DNA of 30,003 bases. Source: Bacillota bacterium (GTDB lineage: Bacteria > Bacillota > Clostridia > Lachnospirales > Lachnospiraceae). Positions 7,442 to 16,063 of this stretch are shown here, in pieces. The position numbers were made by a program, and so were the translations under genes. The DNA lies in the NCBI GenBank assembly GCA_023424995.1, contig JAFADH010000383.1:1-30003 (forward strand). The letters are read 5' to 3'. Below the pieces are notes generated by a model. That model did not search any database, was not told where the DNA came from, and saw nothing but the letters and a program-made list of their open reading frames with translations. How positions within the stretch are numbered: the first letter of the stretch is position 1; the number at the start of each line of letters is the position of its first letter.

Positions 7442-9958
7442 ATGAAATTGCTATATAAAAAAAAGATAAGTACGTTCCTGTGCTTTCTGCTATGCATCGG
7501 CATGGTCCTGACAGCATGCAGCCGTACTGGCGGGGAAGATAAGAATGATGGGGGAGAAGAGGTGTCCGGGACCGGAACAGCCGTGGATGAAGACGATGCG
7601 GAGGAGGATACTGTGCAGAACGGTGAGGGCGGCACAGGGCAGGACGATGCCGGGGCAGACGCCGAGGAGATAAGAAATTATGCGGAAATTTATGCTTCCA
7701 CCGGTGAATTACCCAGTCTTGCCGAGGTTTATAAGGATCAATTCCTTATGGGAGTCGCTTTATCAAAGGGGGATATATTAAACAAGGATAGGGCAGAGCT
7801 ATCTGCCGGCCAGTTCAACAGCCTGACCGCCGGAAATGAGATGAAAGCGGATAACACTCTGGATCTGAATGCTTCACAGGCTTTGGGTGATGAAGAATAT
7901 CCGGTGGTTAATATGGGATATGCCGATGCGCTCTTAAAGTTTGCCAATGAGCATGGAATGAAGGTGCGGGGACATACCCTGATCTGGCACCAGCAGACCC
8001 CAAGATGGCTGTTTACCGTAGGTTTCAGCGCCAGAGCGGATGCCCCCCTCGTAACCAGGGAAGTGATGCTGGCCAGGATGGAGAATTACATCAGGCAGGA
8101 GATGGAATATGTAAACCAGAATTATCCCGGTGTACTGTACGCCTGGGATGTGGTAAATGAAGCAATCAATCCGGGAGACGGACATGAGAAGGGCATCCGT
8201 ACGGAGAGCAATCTCTGGTATGAGGTGATCGGTGAGGATTATATTGAGATGGCCTTTACCTTTGCCCGCAAATATGCCGCACCGGGGCAGAAGCTGTTCT
8301 ATAATGATTACAATACCTATGAAAAAGAAAAGCTGTTTCTGATCATAAATCTTGTTGAGGAACTGAAAGAGAAGGGAATTATCGACGGCATCGGAATGCA
8401 GGACCATCTGAAGATCGATTATCCCAATACCATTGATTACCAGTATGCCATCAATAAATATGCCGAATTAGGATTAGAGATTCAGATAACTGAATTGGAC
8501 ATAGATACTCCCGAAGAAACCCAAAGCTCCATGGAACGGCTTGCCATAAGATACCAGTCAATCATGAACATTCTGATAAGCAGTAACGAGAAAGGGAATG
8601 CCAATATTACGAGTGTTACCTTCTGGGGCCTGACGGATGACCATTCCTGGCTGAATCGTAACGGTGCCCCAACCTATCCCCTGTTATTCGACAAGGAGCT
8701 TCAGCCAAAGAGGGCTTACTTCGGCGTACTAAGGGATGATTCCGTGAGCCTGGTCTGGAAGGCTTCCGACTATACGGACAATACGGATTCGTCCGGTAAT
8801 ACGGCAGAAGAGCCGGATTATGAAGCCATGATAAAGCGGTCGTTGATCACAACCGGCAATAATTACCGGATAAAGCAGGTCATGGAGAAGGCACGCAGCG
8901 GCAAAGAAGTGAATATTGCATATATCGGCGGATCCGTTACCGAAGGAGCAGGAGCGACGAATAATACTCTGTGCTATGCATACCAGTCCTATCTGTATTT
9001 TCAGGAGACTTACGGTTCGGGAGATAAAAGCAATGTGAAATTCATCAATGCGGGAATGTCGGGAACTCCCTCCAGCCTGGGGATTATCCGCTATGACAGG
9101 GATGTGGCGGGGAACGGCAGTGTGCAGCCCGATCTTGTATTCATAGAATTTGCAGTGAATGATTATCAGGAGCCTACCGGGGGAGAAGCCTATGAAAGCA
9201 TGGTAAGGAAGATTCTGAATGCACCCAACAGGCCTGCTGTGGTCTTATTGTTCAGTGTATTTAAGTCAAAGTGGAATATGCAGGAGGATTATAAGCCCTT
9301 AGGCTATTATTATGAGCTTCCCATGATCAGCATACTGGATGCGGTAGTGCCCGAATTGGCAGAAGGCCGCATGACAGATGCGGAGTTCTTTGCAGATGAA
9401 TATCATCCTAAGGACTACGGACACAAAATCATGGCCGACAGTATCAGTTATTATTATAAGACAGTAGAGCAGGAGCAGACGGCTGCGTCGGACAATAATA
9501 TACCGCCGGTTCCGAAGACCGGCAATGCTTATGAGGATATCCGGATGCTGGACTCCGCTTCAAAGGACAGTAAGATTGCCATACAAAAGGGCGGCTTTAC
9601 TTCTACGGACACTGCCATAGGAGGCTTCCAATATGACTATAACAGGAAAACCTTCCCGAATAACTGGATGCATGGGGCCTCAGACGGCCAGGAAAGCTTT
9701 ATAATGACCCTGAATTGTAAAAACCTCTTAATGGTATTCAAGGCAAGCTCCGGCAATTCCTTCGGCACGGCAGAGATCTATGTGGACGGCAGATATATTA
9801 AAAGTATTAACGGCTACCAAAGCGGAGGCTGGAACAATCCCGTCACGGAGCTGTTATTCAGCGAAGAACGCCCGGCTGAGCATACAATTGAGATAAAGAT
9901 GGCAAAGGACAGCCAGGATAAGAATTTTACCATTCTGGCATGGGGTTATACACAATAA
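7442..9958 (+). CDS. GH10 endo-xylanase fused to SGNH-type esterase, surface lipoprotein
   Basis: The frame opens at 7397, but ATG 7442 is chosen because GGAG at 7432-7435 sits 6 nt upstream and it gives a clean lipoprotein signal (MKLLYKKKISTFLCFLLCIG, lipobox LTAC); ATG 7430 is the alternative. The product is 838 residues. An acidic low-complexity linker runs to about 75. GH10 covers about 85-440: WHQQTPRW, acid/base E240 in WDVVNEAI, nucleophile E351 in ITELDI, and the late block FWGLTDDHSWL. A second enzyme follows: an SGNH hydrolase with S498 in GGSVTEG, Asn in FAVND, and D652/H655 in DEYHP. The last 130 residues form a beta-sandwich commonly attached to such esterases. It should cut xylan and remove acetyl (or other acyl) groups at the cell surface. 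It sits upstream of an intracellular GH8. Acetylxylan as esterase substrate is inference. Confidence 0.93.
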   Translation: MKLLYKKKISTFLCFLLCIGMVLTACSRTGGEDKNDGGEEVSGTGTAVDEDDAEEDTVQNGEGGTGQDDAGADAEEIRNYAEIYASTGELPSLAEVYKDQFLMGVALSKGDILNKDRAELSAGQFNSLTAGNEMKADNTLDLNASQALGDEEYPVVNMGYADALLKFANEHGMKVRGHTLIWHQQTPRWLFTVGFSARADAPLVTREVMLARMENYIRQEMEYVNQNYPGVLYAWDVVNEAINPGDGHEKGIRTESNLWYEVIGEDYIEMAFTFARKYAAPGQKLFYNDYNTYEKEKLFLIINLVEELKEKGIIDGIGMQDHLKIDYPNTIDYQYAINKYAELGLEIQITELDIDTPEETQSSMERLAIRYQSIMNILISSNEKGNANITSVTFWGLTDDHSWLNRNGAPTYPLLFDKELQPKRAYFGVLRDDSVSLVWKASDYTDNTDSSGNTAEEPDYEAMIKRSLITTGNNYRIKQVMEKARSGKEVNIAYIGGSVTEGAGATNNTLCYAYQSYLYFQETYGSGDKSNVKFINAGMSGTPSSLGIIRYDRDVAGNGSVQPDLVFIEFAVNDYQEPTGGEAYESMVRKILNAPNRPAVVLLFSVFKSKWNMQEDYKPLGYYYELPMISILDAVVPELAEGRMTDAEFFADEYHPKDYGHKIMADSISYYYKTVEQEQTAASDNNIPPVPKTGNAYEDIRMLDSASKDSKIAIQKGGFTSTDTAIGGFQYDYNRKTFPNNWMHGASDGQESFIMTLNCKNLLMVFKASSGNSFGTAEIYVDGRYIKSINGYQSGGWNNPVTELLFSEERPAEHTIEIKMAKDSQDKNFTILAWGYTQ

Positions 9959-10029
9959 TTACACAGCCTGTAAATGGCATGTGACACAATGATTACTAAC
10001 GCTCTTAATAAAAGGAGGCAACGCTAAGG

Positions 10030-11160
10030 ATGAGTGGAGGAGCATATTACACAGGGCAATATCCTGATTTATTCGCTGAGGCAGGAATTGGTCCGCACGA
10101 AATTGATCAAAGAATCCGAAGGACTTTTCATCAGATATTCTTTGATGAGTATGAAAAATTCTATCATGATCTGGGAACTGATATGGGATATATGGTGGAT
10201 ACGGGCAATAACGATGTCAGGTCGGAGGGTATGAGTTATGGCATGATGATGGCTGTCCAGATGGACAGACAAGATATATTTGACCGGCTCTGGCTTTTCG
10301 CGAAGACCTTTATGTATCAAAGCAGCGGAATATATGAAGGGTATTTTGCATGGTCGGTATCACCGGAGGGGAATAAGAATTTTGAAGGACCGGCTCCGGA
10401 CGGGGAAGAATACTTTGCTCTGGCACTGTTTTTTGCAGGCAGCCGCTGGGGTGATAAGGAGCCCCCTTTTGATTACAGCCTTCAGGCGAAAGATATTTTA
10501 AGGCATTGTATTCATCAGGCAGAACTGGTTCCCGGCGGCAGCCCCATGTGGAATCTGCAGAATTACTGTATTAAATTCGTACCGGAGGCAGAATTTTCGG
10601 ATCCCTCCTATCACCTTCCGCACTTTTATGAGCTTTTTGCCGGGCTGGCGCATGAGGAAGACAGGGAATTCTGGAGAACAGCAGCGGAGGAAAGCCGTAA
10701 ATACCTGCATCTGGCCTGTCATCCTGTCACGGGCATGGCTTCCGAATATGCGGAATATGACGGCACTCCCAAGCGTTTGTTCCATGACGGGCAATTTTAT
10801 TCCGATGCATACCGGGTGGCGATGAACATCGGCTTGGACGCGGCATGGTTTCACAAGGATGAGACACTGGGTGATATTACAGACAGGCTTCAGACCTTCT
10901 TCAGCGAGAGAACGAAGCTTGGAGAATATGCCAATTATATGATTGACGGAACAGCTCTGGACCAGCCTGCACTGCATCCGGCCGCCATCATTGCCACGAA
11001 TGCGGCAGGCTCACTGGCCGCACGGGGCAGATATGCTTCCGACTGGGTGAGGAGCTTCTGGAACACGCCTCTGCGTACCGGAGAACGGAGATATTACGAC
11101 AATTGCCTGTATTTCTTTTGTCTGCTTATGCTTTCCGGAAGGTACCGGATCTATGTATAA
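10030..11160 (+). CDS. GH8 reducing-end xylose-releasing exo-oligoxylanase (Rex-like)
   Basis: A 376-residue protein without a signal peptide, so cytoplasmic. The family 8 signature DVRSEGMSYGMM gives the proton donor E66. YSDAYRVAMN gives D259 as likely general base, and LHPAA supplies a His near 316. These keep the spacing of the Bacillus halodurans Rex enzyme (E70, D263 and a His near 319, from memory). The length of about 375 residues also fits Rex rather than secreted GH8 endoglucanases. The reaction is release of xylose from the reducing end of xylo-oligosaccharides (EC 3.2.1.156). The start ATG has AAAGGAGG about 11 nt upstream, and the gap from the GH10-esterase gene is 71 bp, so the two are likely co-transcribed. 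The pairing fits outside cutting, import and inside trimming. Confidence 0.92.
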   Translation: MSGGAYYTGQYPDLFAEAGIGPHEIDQRIRRTFHQIFFDEYEKFYHDLGTDMGYMVDTGNNDVRSEGMSYGMMMAVQMDRQDIFDRLWLFAKTFMYQSSGIYEGYFAWSVSPEGNKNFEGPAPDGEEYFALALFFAGSRWGDKEPPFDYSLQAKDILRHCIHQAELVPGGSPMWNLQNYCIKFVPEAEFSDPSYHLPHFYELFAGLAHEEDREFWRTAAEESRKYLHLACHPVTGMASEYAEYDGTPKRLFHDGQFYSDAYRVAMNIGLDAAWFHKDETLGDITDRLQTFFSERTKLGEYANYMIDGTALDQPALHPAAIIATNAAGSLAARGRYASDWVRSFWNTPLRTGERRYYDNCLYFFCLLMLSGRYRIYV

Positions 11161-11233
11161 AACTGATTTATGTCAACCGGATCAAGAATTAATGTATAAG
11201 AATTAATAGGTTGGTTTTCCGTATGCAGAATTA

Positions 11234-11287
11234 TCAGGGGCTGCCGCATCAAGTACAATTAATTGTATCTGGTGCGGCAGCCCCTGA
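11234..11287. terminator. Long hairpin between convergent genes
   Basis: Two 27-nt arms meet at a central AATT/AATT. The outer 14 bp (CAGGGGCTGCCGCA) and inner 7 bp (TACAATT) pair perfectly, with three mismatch or wobble positions between. It lies between the GH8 gene (+) and the PKTG-tail protein gene (-), so it can fold in either transcript. Flanking T-runs are weak on both sides, so bidirectional termination is likely but not certain. Confidence 0.65.
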
Positions 11288-11348
11288 TTCTAAATAATTA
11301 TTGATAAAAGTGCTGTTTTATATGCGTCGTAATTCAAATAACAATGCA

Positions 11349-12002
11349 TTAAGCTTTTGATTTCTTCTTATTGATACCGGAACCAATTCCGCAGGCAAGA
11401 GCGCCTAAGCCAAAGATAAGAGCGGAGGATGCAACTCCGGTCTTAGGTACATCGGAAGCTGCAGCTTCGGTAGTTTCAGCGGCTTCAGCAGCCGGAGCTT
11501 CCTCGGCAGCCTCTTCGGCAGTACCTTCAGCATCAGGCCAGGTAACAAGAACAGTACCTGCTTCATCCTTGAATTCCAGCTTTGCTACAGCAAGGGGACC
11601 TTCCGTTTTGTTCTGCAGGTTAACAACGATTTCACAATATGAAGTGAAACTGCCGTCCATATCCGAGGTTAAAACTACCTCGCCATCTACTGTCTGGTCA
11701 GTCAGTCTGGTAGGTTTCCAGCCCTGGATGTCGGAGTTGTAGATCAGCTCGGCATCAAAGGAAGCTTTACCGGTAACCGTAATATCAACAGAACGTACCT
11801 GCTGTGCAACCTCTTCGGTTGAAATAGCAAAACCGCCGCCCGTCAGCTTGACCCAAACATCATTATCGGTAGCTGCGGCTGCTTCATTGGGATACTCAAA
11901 AGGTAATTCCCACTTCTCTCTGGCCATGGCTGTTCCGGCCATCATGGAAACTAATAGTACTGTTGTTGCAAAAACTGCCAAAATCTTGTTTCGTAAACGC
12001 AT
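11349..12002 (-). CDS. Secreted beta-rich surface protein with PKTG sortase-type tail
   Basis: The start is ATG at 12002 (MRLRNKIL), with AAGGAGGG about 7 nt upstream; a 12-residue longer reading is possible but has no ribosome site. The product is 217 residues. A signal peptide ends near TAMA/RE. Residues about 30-150 look like a beta-sandwich (SVDITVTGKASFDAELIYN, CEIVVNLQNK). An Ala/Glu-rich spacer of about 30 residues follows, then DVPKTG, a hydrophobic span (ALIFGLGALACGIGSG) and a KKKSKA tail. This is the layout of a sortase-anchored wall protein with VPKTG replacing LPXTG. I do not recognise the beta domain. Its position beside xylan genes makes a carbohydrate-binding role plausible, but that is inference. 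It stands alone on this strand. Confidence 0.8.
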   Translation of the reverse strand: MRLRNKILAVFATTVLLVSMMAGTAMAREKWELPFEYPNEAAAATDNDVWVKLTGGGFAISTEEVAQQVRSVDITVTGKASFDAELIYNSDIQGWKPTRLTDQTVDGEVVLTSDMDGSFTSYCEIVVNLQNKTEGPLAVAKLEFKDEAGTVLVTWPDAEGTAEEAAEEAPAAEAAETTEAAASDVPKTGVASSALIFGLGALACGIGSGINKKKSKA

Positions 12003-12307
12003 ACATTTCCCTCCTTGATTATTAGGTAGATAGTGCAATCAGGTGACAGACGCACCTGTCTTACATTCCTATTATAAATAAAAATATCCTCCATGGCTTC
12101 TTGTTACTTGCTATTTACTAATCAAATATTGCTATTTTGTAATTATTGTGAATTATCCCAATAGCAGGCAGAGGTTATTGGAGGAATTTAACAAAGATAG
12201 CAATAACTGAGTAAAAGAAAGCAATTGTTGAGAAGTATATTGACTAAATTAACTATATAATTAATTTGTGGATGTAAAAATCTAACATGTATAGAGGAGG
12301 GTATGTT
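12003..12307. promoter_or_regulatory. Divergent control region with repeated half-sites
   Basis: This 305-bp gene-free stretch separates the PKTG-protein gene (-) from a sugar binding-protein gene (+). CAGGTG (12040-12045) and CACCTG (12053-12058) form a 6-bp hairpin in the leader of the minus gene. TATAAT on the minus strand lies at 12071-12076, but I see no good -35 for it. ATTGCTAT (12128-12135) and ATAGCAAT (12197-12204) are inverted copies 61 bp apart, with a partial third copy (ATAGCA, 12161-12166), and CCAATA/TATTGG (12158-12163, 12176-12181) form another dyad. On the plus side TTGACT (12240-12245) and TATAAT (12256-12261) occur, but 10 bp apart, too close to be one promoter. These half-sites are operator candidates only. 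Confidence 0.35.
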
Positions 12308-13702
12308 ATGAAACGTATTACAGCTTTATTTTTCACCTGCTTATTCCTGATGTCCCTGGTTTTGACCGGATGCGGCTCTAAATCCGATGAAGGCTCCGAC
12401 ACGGGGGGAGCAGCAGAAGTTACCGACGATCCGAATGTTAAGGTGATCAACGTTTGGAGCTTTACCGATGAAGTTCCTAAGATGCTCGATAAATATATAG
12501 AGCTTTACAAGGAAAAGAACGGTAAGGATTTTCCCTTTGAGATCAAGACGACGATTATCGCCACCACGGACGGCGCTTACCAGCCGGCACTGGATCTGGC
12601 ATTATCCGGAGGCGGTGCGGATGCACCCGACATATTCTGCGCAGAGAGCGCATTCATTCTGAAATATACACAGGGTGATGCATATGAGTATGCTGCTTCT
12701 TACAAAGATCTCGGCATCGACGTAGATGCTTTGCTAACGGAAGCCGATATCGCCCAGTATACGGTAGATATCGGAACAAATCCCGACGGTGATCTGGTGG
12801 GCCTTGGTTATCAGGCAACCGGCGGAGCATTCATTTATCGCCGCTCCATCGCAAAGGAGGTCTGGGGTACGGACGATCCTGCGACCATAAAGGATAAGAT
12901 CGGTCCCGGCTGGGATAAGTTCTATGCGGCTGCAGCAGAATTAAAGGCCAAGGGGTATGGTATCGTATCCGGCGACGGTGATATCTGGCATGCGGTTGAG
13001 AACAGCTCCGAGAAGCCCTGGATTGTTGACGGCAAGCTCTATGTTGATCCCAAGCGTGAAGAGTTCATAGATCTTTCCAAGAAGCTCAAGGATAATGGTT
13101 ATCACAATGACACCCAGGACTGGACGGATGCCTGGTATGCCGATATGAAGGATGCGGGAGCTCAGAAGATCTTCGGCTTCTTCGGTCCCGCATGGTTGAT
13201 TAATTATGTAATGGCCGGAAACTCCGGCGGAGAGGCACCCGGCGAAGGTACCTACGGCGACTGGGCTGTGAGTGAGCCTCCGGTAGGCTTCTTCTGGGGC
13301 GGCACCTGGGTTCTTGCCAATAAGGATTCCAAGATAAAGGCTACGGTCGGTGATATCATTGAATGGATCACACTGGACAGTTCCGAGACGGGACTTCAGT
13401 ATTACTGGGCAAACGGAACCCTGAACGGACCCGGCGGAACCAAGGATACGGTTGCTTCCGGTACTGTGATGAAGAAATCCGACGGTAAGCTGGATTTCCT
13501 CGGCGGCCAGAATATGTTCGATGTATTCGTTCCTGCCGGAGAATATGCTACCGGTACGAATAAGACGCAGTATGACGAGACCATCAACAGCTACTGGCGC
13601 GGTCAGGTACGTGAGTATACTGCCGGCAATAAATCCCGTGAACAGGCAATCATTGACTTTAAGCAGCAGGTTGCAGACAATCTTGATGTAATTGTAGAAT
13701 AG
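12308..13702 (+). CDS. Extracellular carbohydrate-binding lipoprotein (family 1 type)
   Basis: The start is ATG 12308 with GAGGAGGG 6 nt upstream; the open frame from 12287 adds only seven unsupported residues. The product is 464 residues. The signal MKRITALFFTCLFLMSLVL ends in the lipobox LTGC. The mature protein has blocks typical of sugar-binding proteins: VINVWSFTDEVPKMLDKYIE, PDIFCAESAFILKYTQGD, FGFFGPAWLINYVMAG and VGFFWGGTWVLANKDSK. It is followed by a perfect 18-bp hairpin and then two permease genes, forming a second complete importer minus the ATPase. The nearby GH10/GH8 genes suggest xylo-oligosaccharides as substrate, but this is inference and the gene has its own upstream control region. 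Confidence 0.9.
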   Translation: MKRITALFFTCLFLMSLVLTGCGSKSDEGSDTGGAAEVTDDPNVKVINVWSFTDEVPKMLDKYIELYKEKNGKDFPFEIKTTIIATTDGAYQPALDLALSGGGADAPDIFCAESAFILKYTQGDAYEYAASYKDLGIDVDALLTEADIAQYTVDIGTNPDGDLVGLGYQATGGAFIYRRSIAKEVWGTDDPATIKDKIGPGWDKFYAAAAELKAKGYGIVSGDGDIWHAVENSSEKPWIVDGKLYVDPKREEFIDLSKKLKDNGYHNDTQDWTDAWYADMKDAGAQKIFGFFGPAWLINYVMAGNSGGEAPGEGTYGDWAVSEPPVGFFWGGTWVLANKDSKIKATVGDIIEWITLDSSETGLQYYWANGTLNGPGGTKDTVASGTVMKKSDGKLDFLGGQNMFDVFVPAGEYATGTNKTQYDETINSYWRGQVREYTAGNKSREQAIIDFKQQVADNLDVIVE

Positions 13703-13712
13703 AATATTATTT

Positions 13713-13754
13713 CGTGATAAGACAGATTAGGAACCGCTAATCTGTCTTATCACG
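13713..13754 (+). other. Perfect 18-bp hairpin between binding protein and permeases
   Basis: CGTGATAAGACAGATTAG (13713-13730) pairs perfectly with 13737-13754 around the hexaloop GAACCG. No T-run follows; the next bases lead straight into GGAGGTG of the permease ribosome site. Such a stem is a good candidate for the RNA block that stabilises the binding-protein message and lowers permease expression in sugar ABC operons. Confidence 0.7.
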
Positions 13755-13777
13755 GATAAATACGGAGGTGAACGATT

Positions 13778-14758
13778 ATGCGACATAAGGGCGTCAGCTA
13801 CGCTAAATACGGGTACATATTCTGCATTCCTTTTGTTATCGCGTTCCTTGTATTTTCGCTGTATCCCATATTTTATACGGCTGTCATAGGTTTTACCGAT
13901 TTTAAAGGATTGGGAAAAACAGATTTTAATTTTCTTGAAAATCCGTTTCAGAATTTCACGTTGATTTTAAATAACCCGTCCTTTCGGAAATCATTATCAA
14001 ATACAGCGATAATCTGGATCATTAATTTCATACCGCAAGTATTCCTCGCGCTCCTGCTTACCGCCTGGTTCACCAGCAACCGCCGCAAGATAAAGGGTCA
14101 GGGTGTATTTAAGGTTCTGTTCTATATGCCGAATATCATAACGGCTGCCACCATAGCAATATTATTTAATTCATTATTCGGATATCCCATGGGTCCGGTG
14201 AACGATTTATTCCAGACACTGGGGCTGTCGGAGGGACCCATTAACTTTCTTGTCCAGAAATGGACTGCCAGAGGCATCGTATCCTTTATCCAGTTCTGGA
14301 TGTGGTACGGATACACGATGATCGTATTGATATCAGGTGTACTTGGTATGAATCCGGAGCTTTTTGAGGCATCGGAGATTGACGGTGCAACCGGAGCACA
14401 GACTTTTTTCTACATAACGATTCCGAACTTAAGGACGATTCTTCTTTATATGATGATTACAAGCCTGATCGGCGGCCTGCAGATGTTCGATATACCCAGG
14501 CTGTTCCTGATGGGCGGGCCGGACAGCGCTACGCTGACCGCCAGCGTATTCATATATAACCAGGCATTCAGCGGCAGCTATATGTATAACAGGGCGTCAG
14601 CCGCAAGTATGATCATGTTTCTCATAATAGCGGTATTGTCAGCTGCTATCTTTTATATTATGAGAGATAAATATGCTGCTCAGTTGAATAGAGATAAGAA
14701 AAATCAGGAGAAGGCGATCAAAAGAGAAGAAAAGGCAGCAAGGAGGGAAACCGTATGA
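13778..14758 (+). CDS. Sugar ABC transporter permease (MalF-like)
   Basis: A 326-residue permease with about six spans, beginning GYIFCIPFVIAFLVFSLYPI. The EAA loop FEASEIDGATGAQTFFYIT, followed by IPNLR, lies near residues 195-220. The C-terminus after the last span is a charged tail rich in Lys, Arg and Glu (NRDKKNQEKAIKREEKAARR), longer than usual. The start ATG has GGAGGTG about 8 nt upstream. Its 3' end overlaps the next permease by 4 bp (ATGA), so the two subunits are translationally coupled. It works with the binding protein at 12308. No dedicated ATPase is present. Confidence 0.92.
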   Translation: MRHKGVSYAKYGYIFCIPFVIAFLVFSLYPIFYTAVIGFTDFKGLGKTDFNFLENPFQNFTLILNNPSFRKSLSNTAIIWIINFIPQVFLALLLTAWFTSNRRKIKGQGVFKVLFYMPNIITAATIAILFNSLFGYPMGPVNDLFQTLGLSEGPINFLVQKWTARGIVSFIQFWMWYGYTMIVLISGVLGMNPELFEASEIDGATGAQTFFYITIPNLRTILLYMMITSLIGGLQMFDIPRLFLMGGPDSATLTASVFIYNQAFSGSYMYNRASAASMIMFLIIAVLSAAIFYIMRDKYAAQLNRDKKNQEKAIKREEKAARRETV

Positions 14759-15603
14759 AGCGTGATTCGCATATGACCAGACGCGTTGCTGATATTGTTA
14801 TCTACATTGTCTGCATTTTCCTGGCTATTTTGAGTATCCTGCCCTTTTGGATCATGTTTATGAATGCTACCCGCAGTACCTTCGAGATTCAGCAGCATGC
14901 CATATCGCTGGTACCGTCAAAGTATATGATGAGTAATCTGGCAGTATTGCTTGGCAAGAGCTTTAATCCGATGAAAGGCTTTGTCAATTCATTGATAATC
15001 TCTACGGGAGCTACCGCTTGTGCAGTATACTTCTCATCCCTTACGGCATATGCCCTGGTAGTATATGACTGGAGACTGCGTCAGCCTTTTTTCACGTTTA
15101 TCCTGGCCGTGATGATGATACCGGCACAGATTACAAGCATCGGTTTTTATCAGTTCATGTACCGCATCAATATGACGAACAGCTTCCTGCCCCTGATACT
15201 GCCCTCGATCGCCGCTCCGGCCATCGTATTTTTCATGCGGCAGTACCTGCTGGGCTCGTTAGCCCTTGATATTGTGAATTCAGCACGGATTGACGGCGCC
15301 GGTGAATTCTATACCTTCAACCGGATTGTTCTGCCGATCATGAAACCCGCTATAGCGACCCAGGCCATATTCTCATTCGTAGGAAGCTGGAACAACCTCT
15401 TCATGCCGTTGATCCTGCTTACCGATAATGATAAATATACCATGCCGATCATGGTTAGTCTTCTGAGGGGAGATATCTATAAAACGGAATACGGGTCGAT
15501 TTATCTGGGATTGTCATTGACGGTACTGCCGCTTTTTATTATCTATTTCCTGCTATCGAAATATATTATCGCAGGTGTGGCATTAGGAAGCATGAAGGAG
15601 TAA
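14755..15603 (+). CDS. Sugar ABC transporter permease (MalG-like)
   Basis: A 282-residue carbohydrate permease with about six spans. The opening IVCIFLAILSILPFWIMFMN and the extracellular block TFEIQQHAISLVPSKYM are typical of the MalG/LacG-like group. The EAA loop is VNSARIDGAGEFYTFNRIV, then LPI. The start ATG 14755 lies inside the end of the preceding permease, with GGAGG about 7 nt upstream. The C-terminus SKYIIAGVALGSMKE is the usual family ending. It is the last gene of this importer operon and is followed by a strong terminator-like structure at 15655-15762. Confidence 0.93.
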   Translation: MKRDSHMTRRVADIVIYIVCIFLAILSILPFWIMFMNATRSTFEIQQHAISLVPSKYMMSNLAVLLGKSFNPMKGFVNSLIISTGATACAVYFSSLTAYALVVYDWRLRQPFFTFILAVMMIPAQITSIGFYQFMYRINMTNSFLPLILPSIAAPAIVFFMRQYLLGSLALDIVNSARIDGAGEFYTFNRIVLPIMKPAIATQAIFSFVGSWNNLFMPLILLTDNDKYTMPIMVSLLRGDIYKTEYGSIYLGLSLTVLPLFIIYFLLSKYIIAGVALGSMKE

Positions 15604-15654
15604 GCCGGCGGTGTTCCTGATCCTGAAAGGACGGCAAACACACCGGGCATTATA

Positions 15655-15762
15655 AAAAGCAGAGAGCAGTCAGATTACATATGCCCTTGCAGCAGACAGT
15701 TTAAATAATAAAAACTGTTTACTGCAGGGGCATATCATTTCAACTGCATCTCTGCTTTTTTT
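15655..15762 (+). terminator. Very long intrinsic terminator hairpin
   Basis: Two arms of about 48 nt, starting AAAAGCAGAGA and ending TCTCTGCTTTT, fold into one long stem with a few mismatches around an AT-rich loop (AAATAATAA). CATATGCCC near the middle of the left arm pairs with GGGCATAT on the right. A run of eight Ts follows the stem. It ends the second sugar-importer operon. The stem is far longer than termination needs, so a second role such as RNase III processing or a transposon remnant is possible. Confidence 0.8.
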
Positions 15763-15808
15763 GTTTGTAATTTTATCCGGAATATTGGGTGATGCATCAA
15801 GAATCAAT

Positions 15809-16063
15809 TCAAATATTATAATCAATCCAGATAATGTAATCAATCCGGATGTTATAATCAATCCAGATAATGTAATCACCCCAGATAATGTAATCAATCC
15901 AGAAGTTATAATCACCCAGATAATATAATTAATCTAGAAGTTATAATCACCCAGATAATGTAATTAATCTAGAAGTTATAATCACTCAGATATTATAATC
16001 AACCCGGATATTATAATTAACCAGATATTATAATTCACCCCAATATTGTAATTAAGCCGGGCA
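15809..16063. repeat. Degenerate 17-18 bp tandem repeat array, about 14 units
   Basis: About 14 head-to-tail units fill the gap between two convergent operons. A typical unit is AATCCAGATAATGTAATC. Two flavours tend to alternate: one with CAGATAATGT and one with CCGGATGTTAT or CTAGAAGTTAT. Unit length is 18 bp in the left half and mixes 17 and 18 in the right half, so no reading frame survives across the array. The last, most decayed unit reaches the stop codon of the family-5 binding-protein gene. On the minus strand the left half could read as a short repeated ITLSGL-like peptide, but it has no ribosome site and I do not call it a gene. Confidence 0.85.

Noticed and set aside
12240..12261. 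TTGACT and TATAAT upstream of the second binding-protein gene as a sigma-A promoter
   Set aside because: The boxes are only 10 bp apart; a working promoter needs about 17, so they cannot act as a pair.
15670..15915. Minus-strand 81-aa open frame with repeated ITLSGL-like hexapeptides
   Set aside because: It arises from the 18-bp repeat period, has no ribosome site, overlaps the terminator hairpin and loses frame where units become 17 bp.
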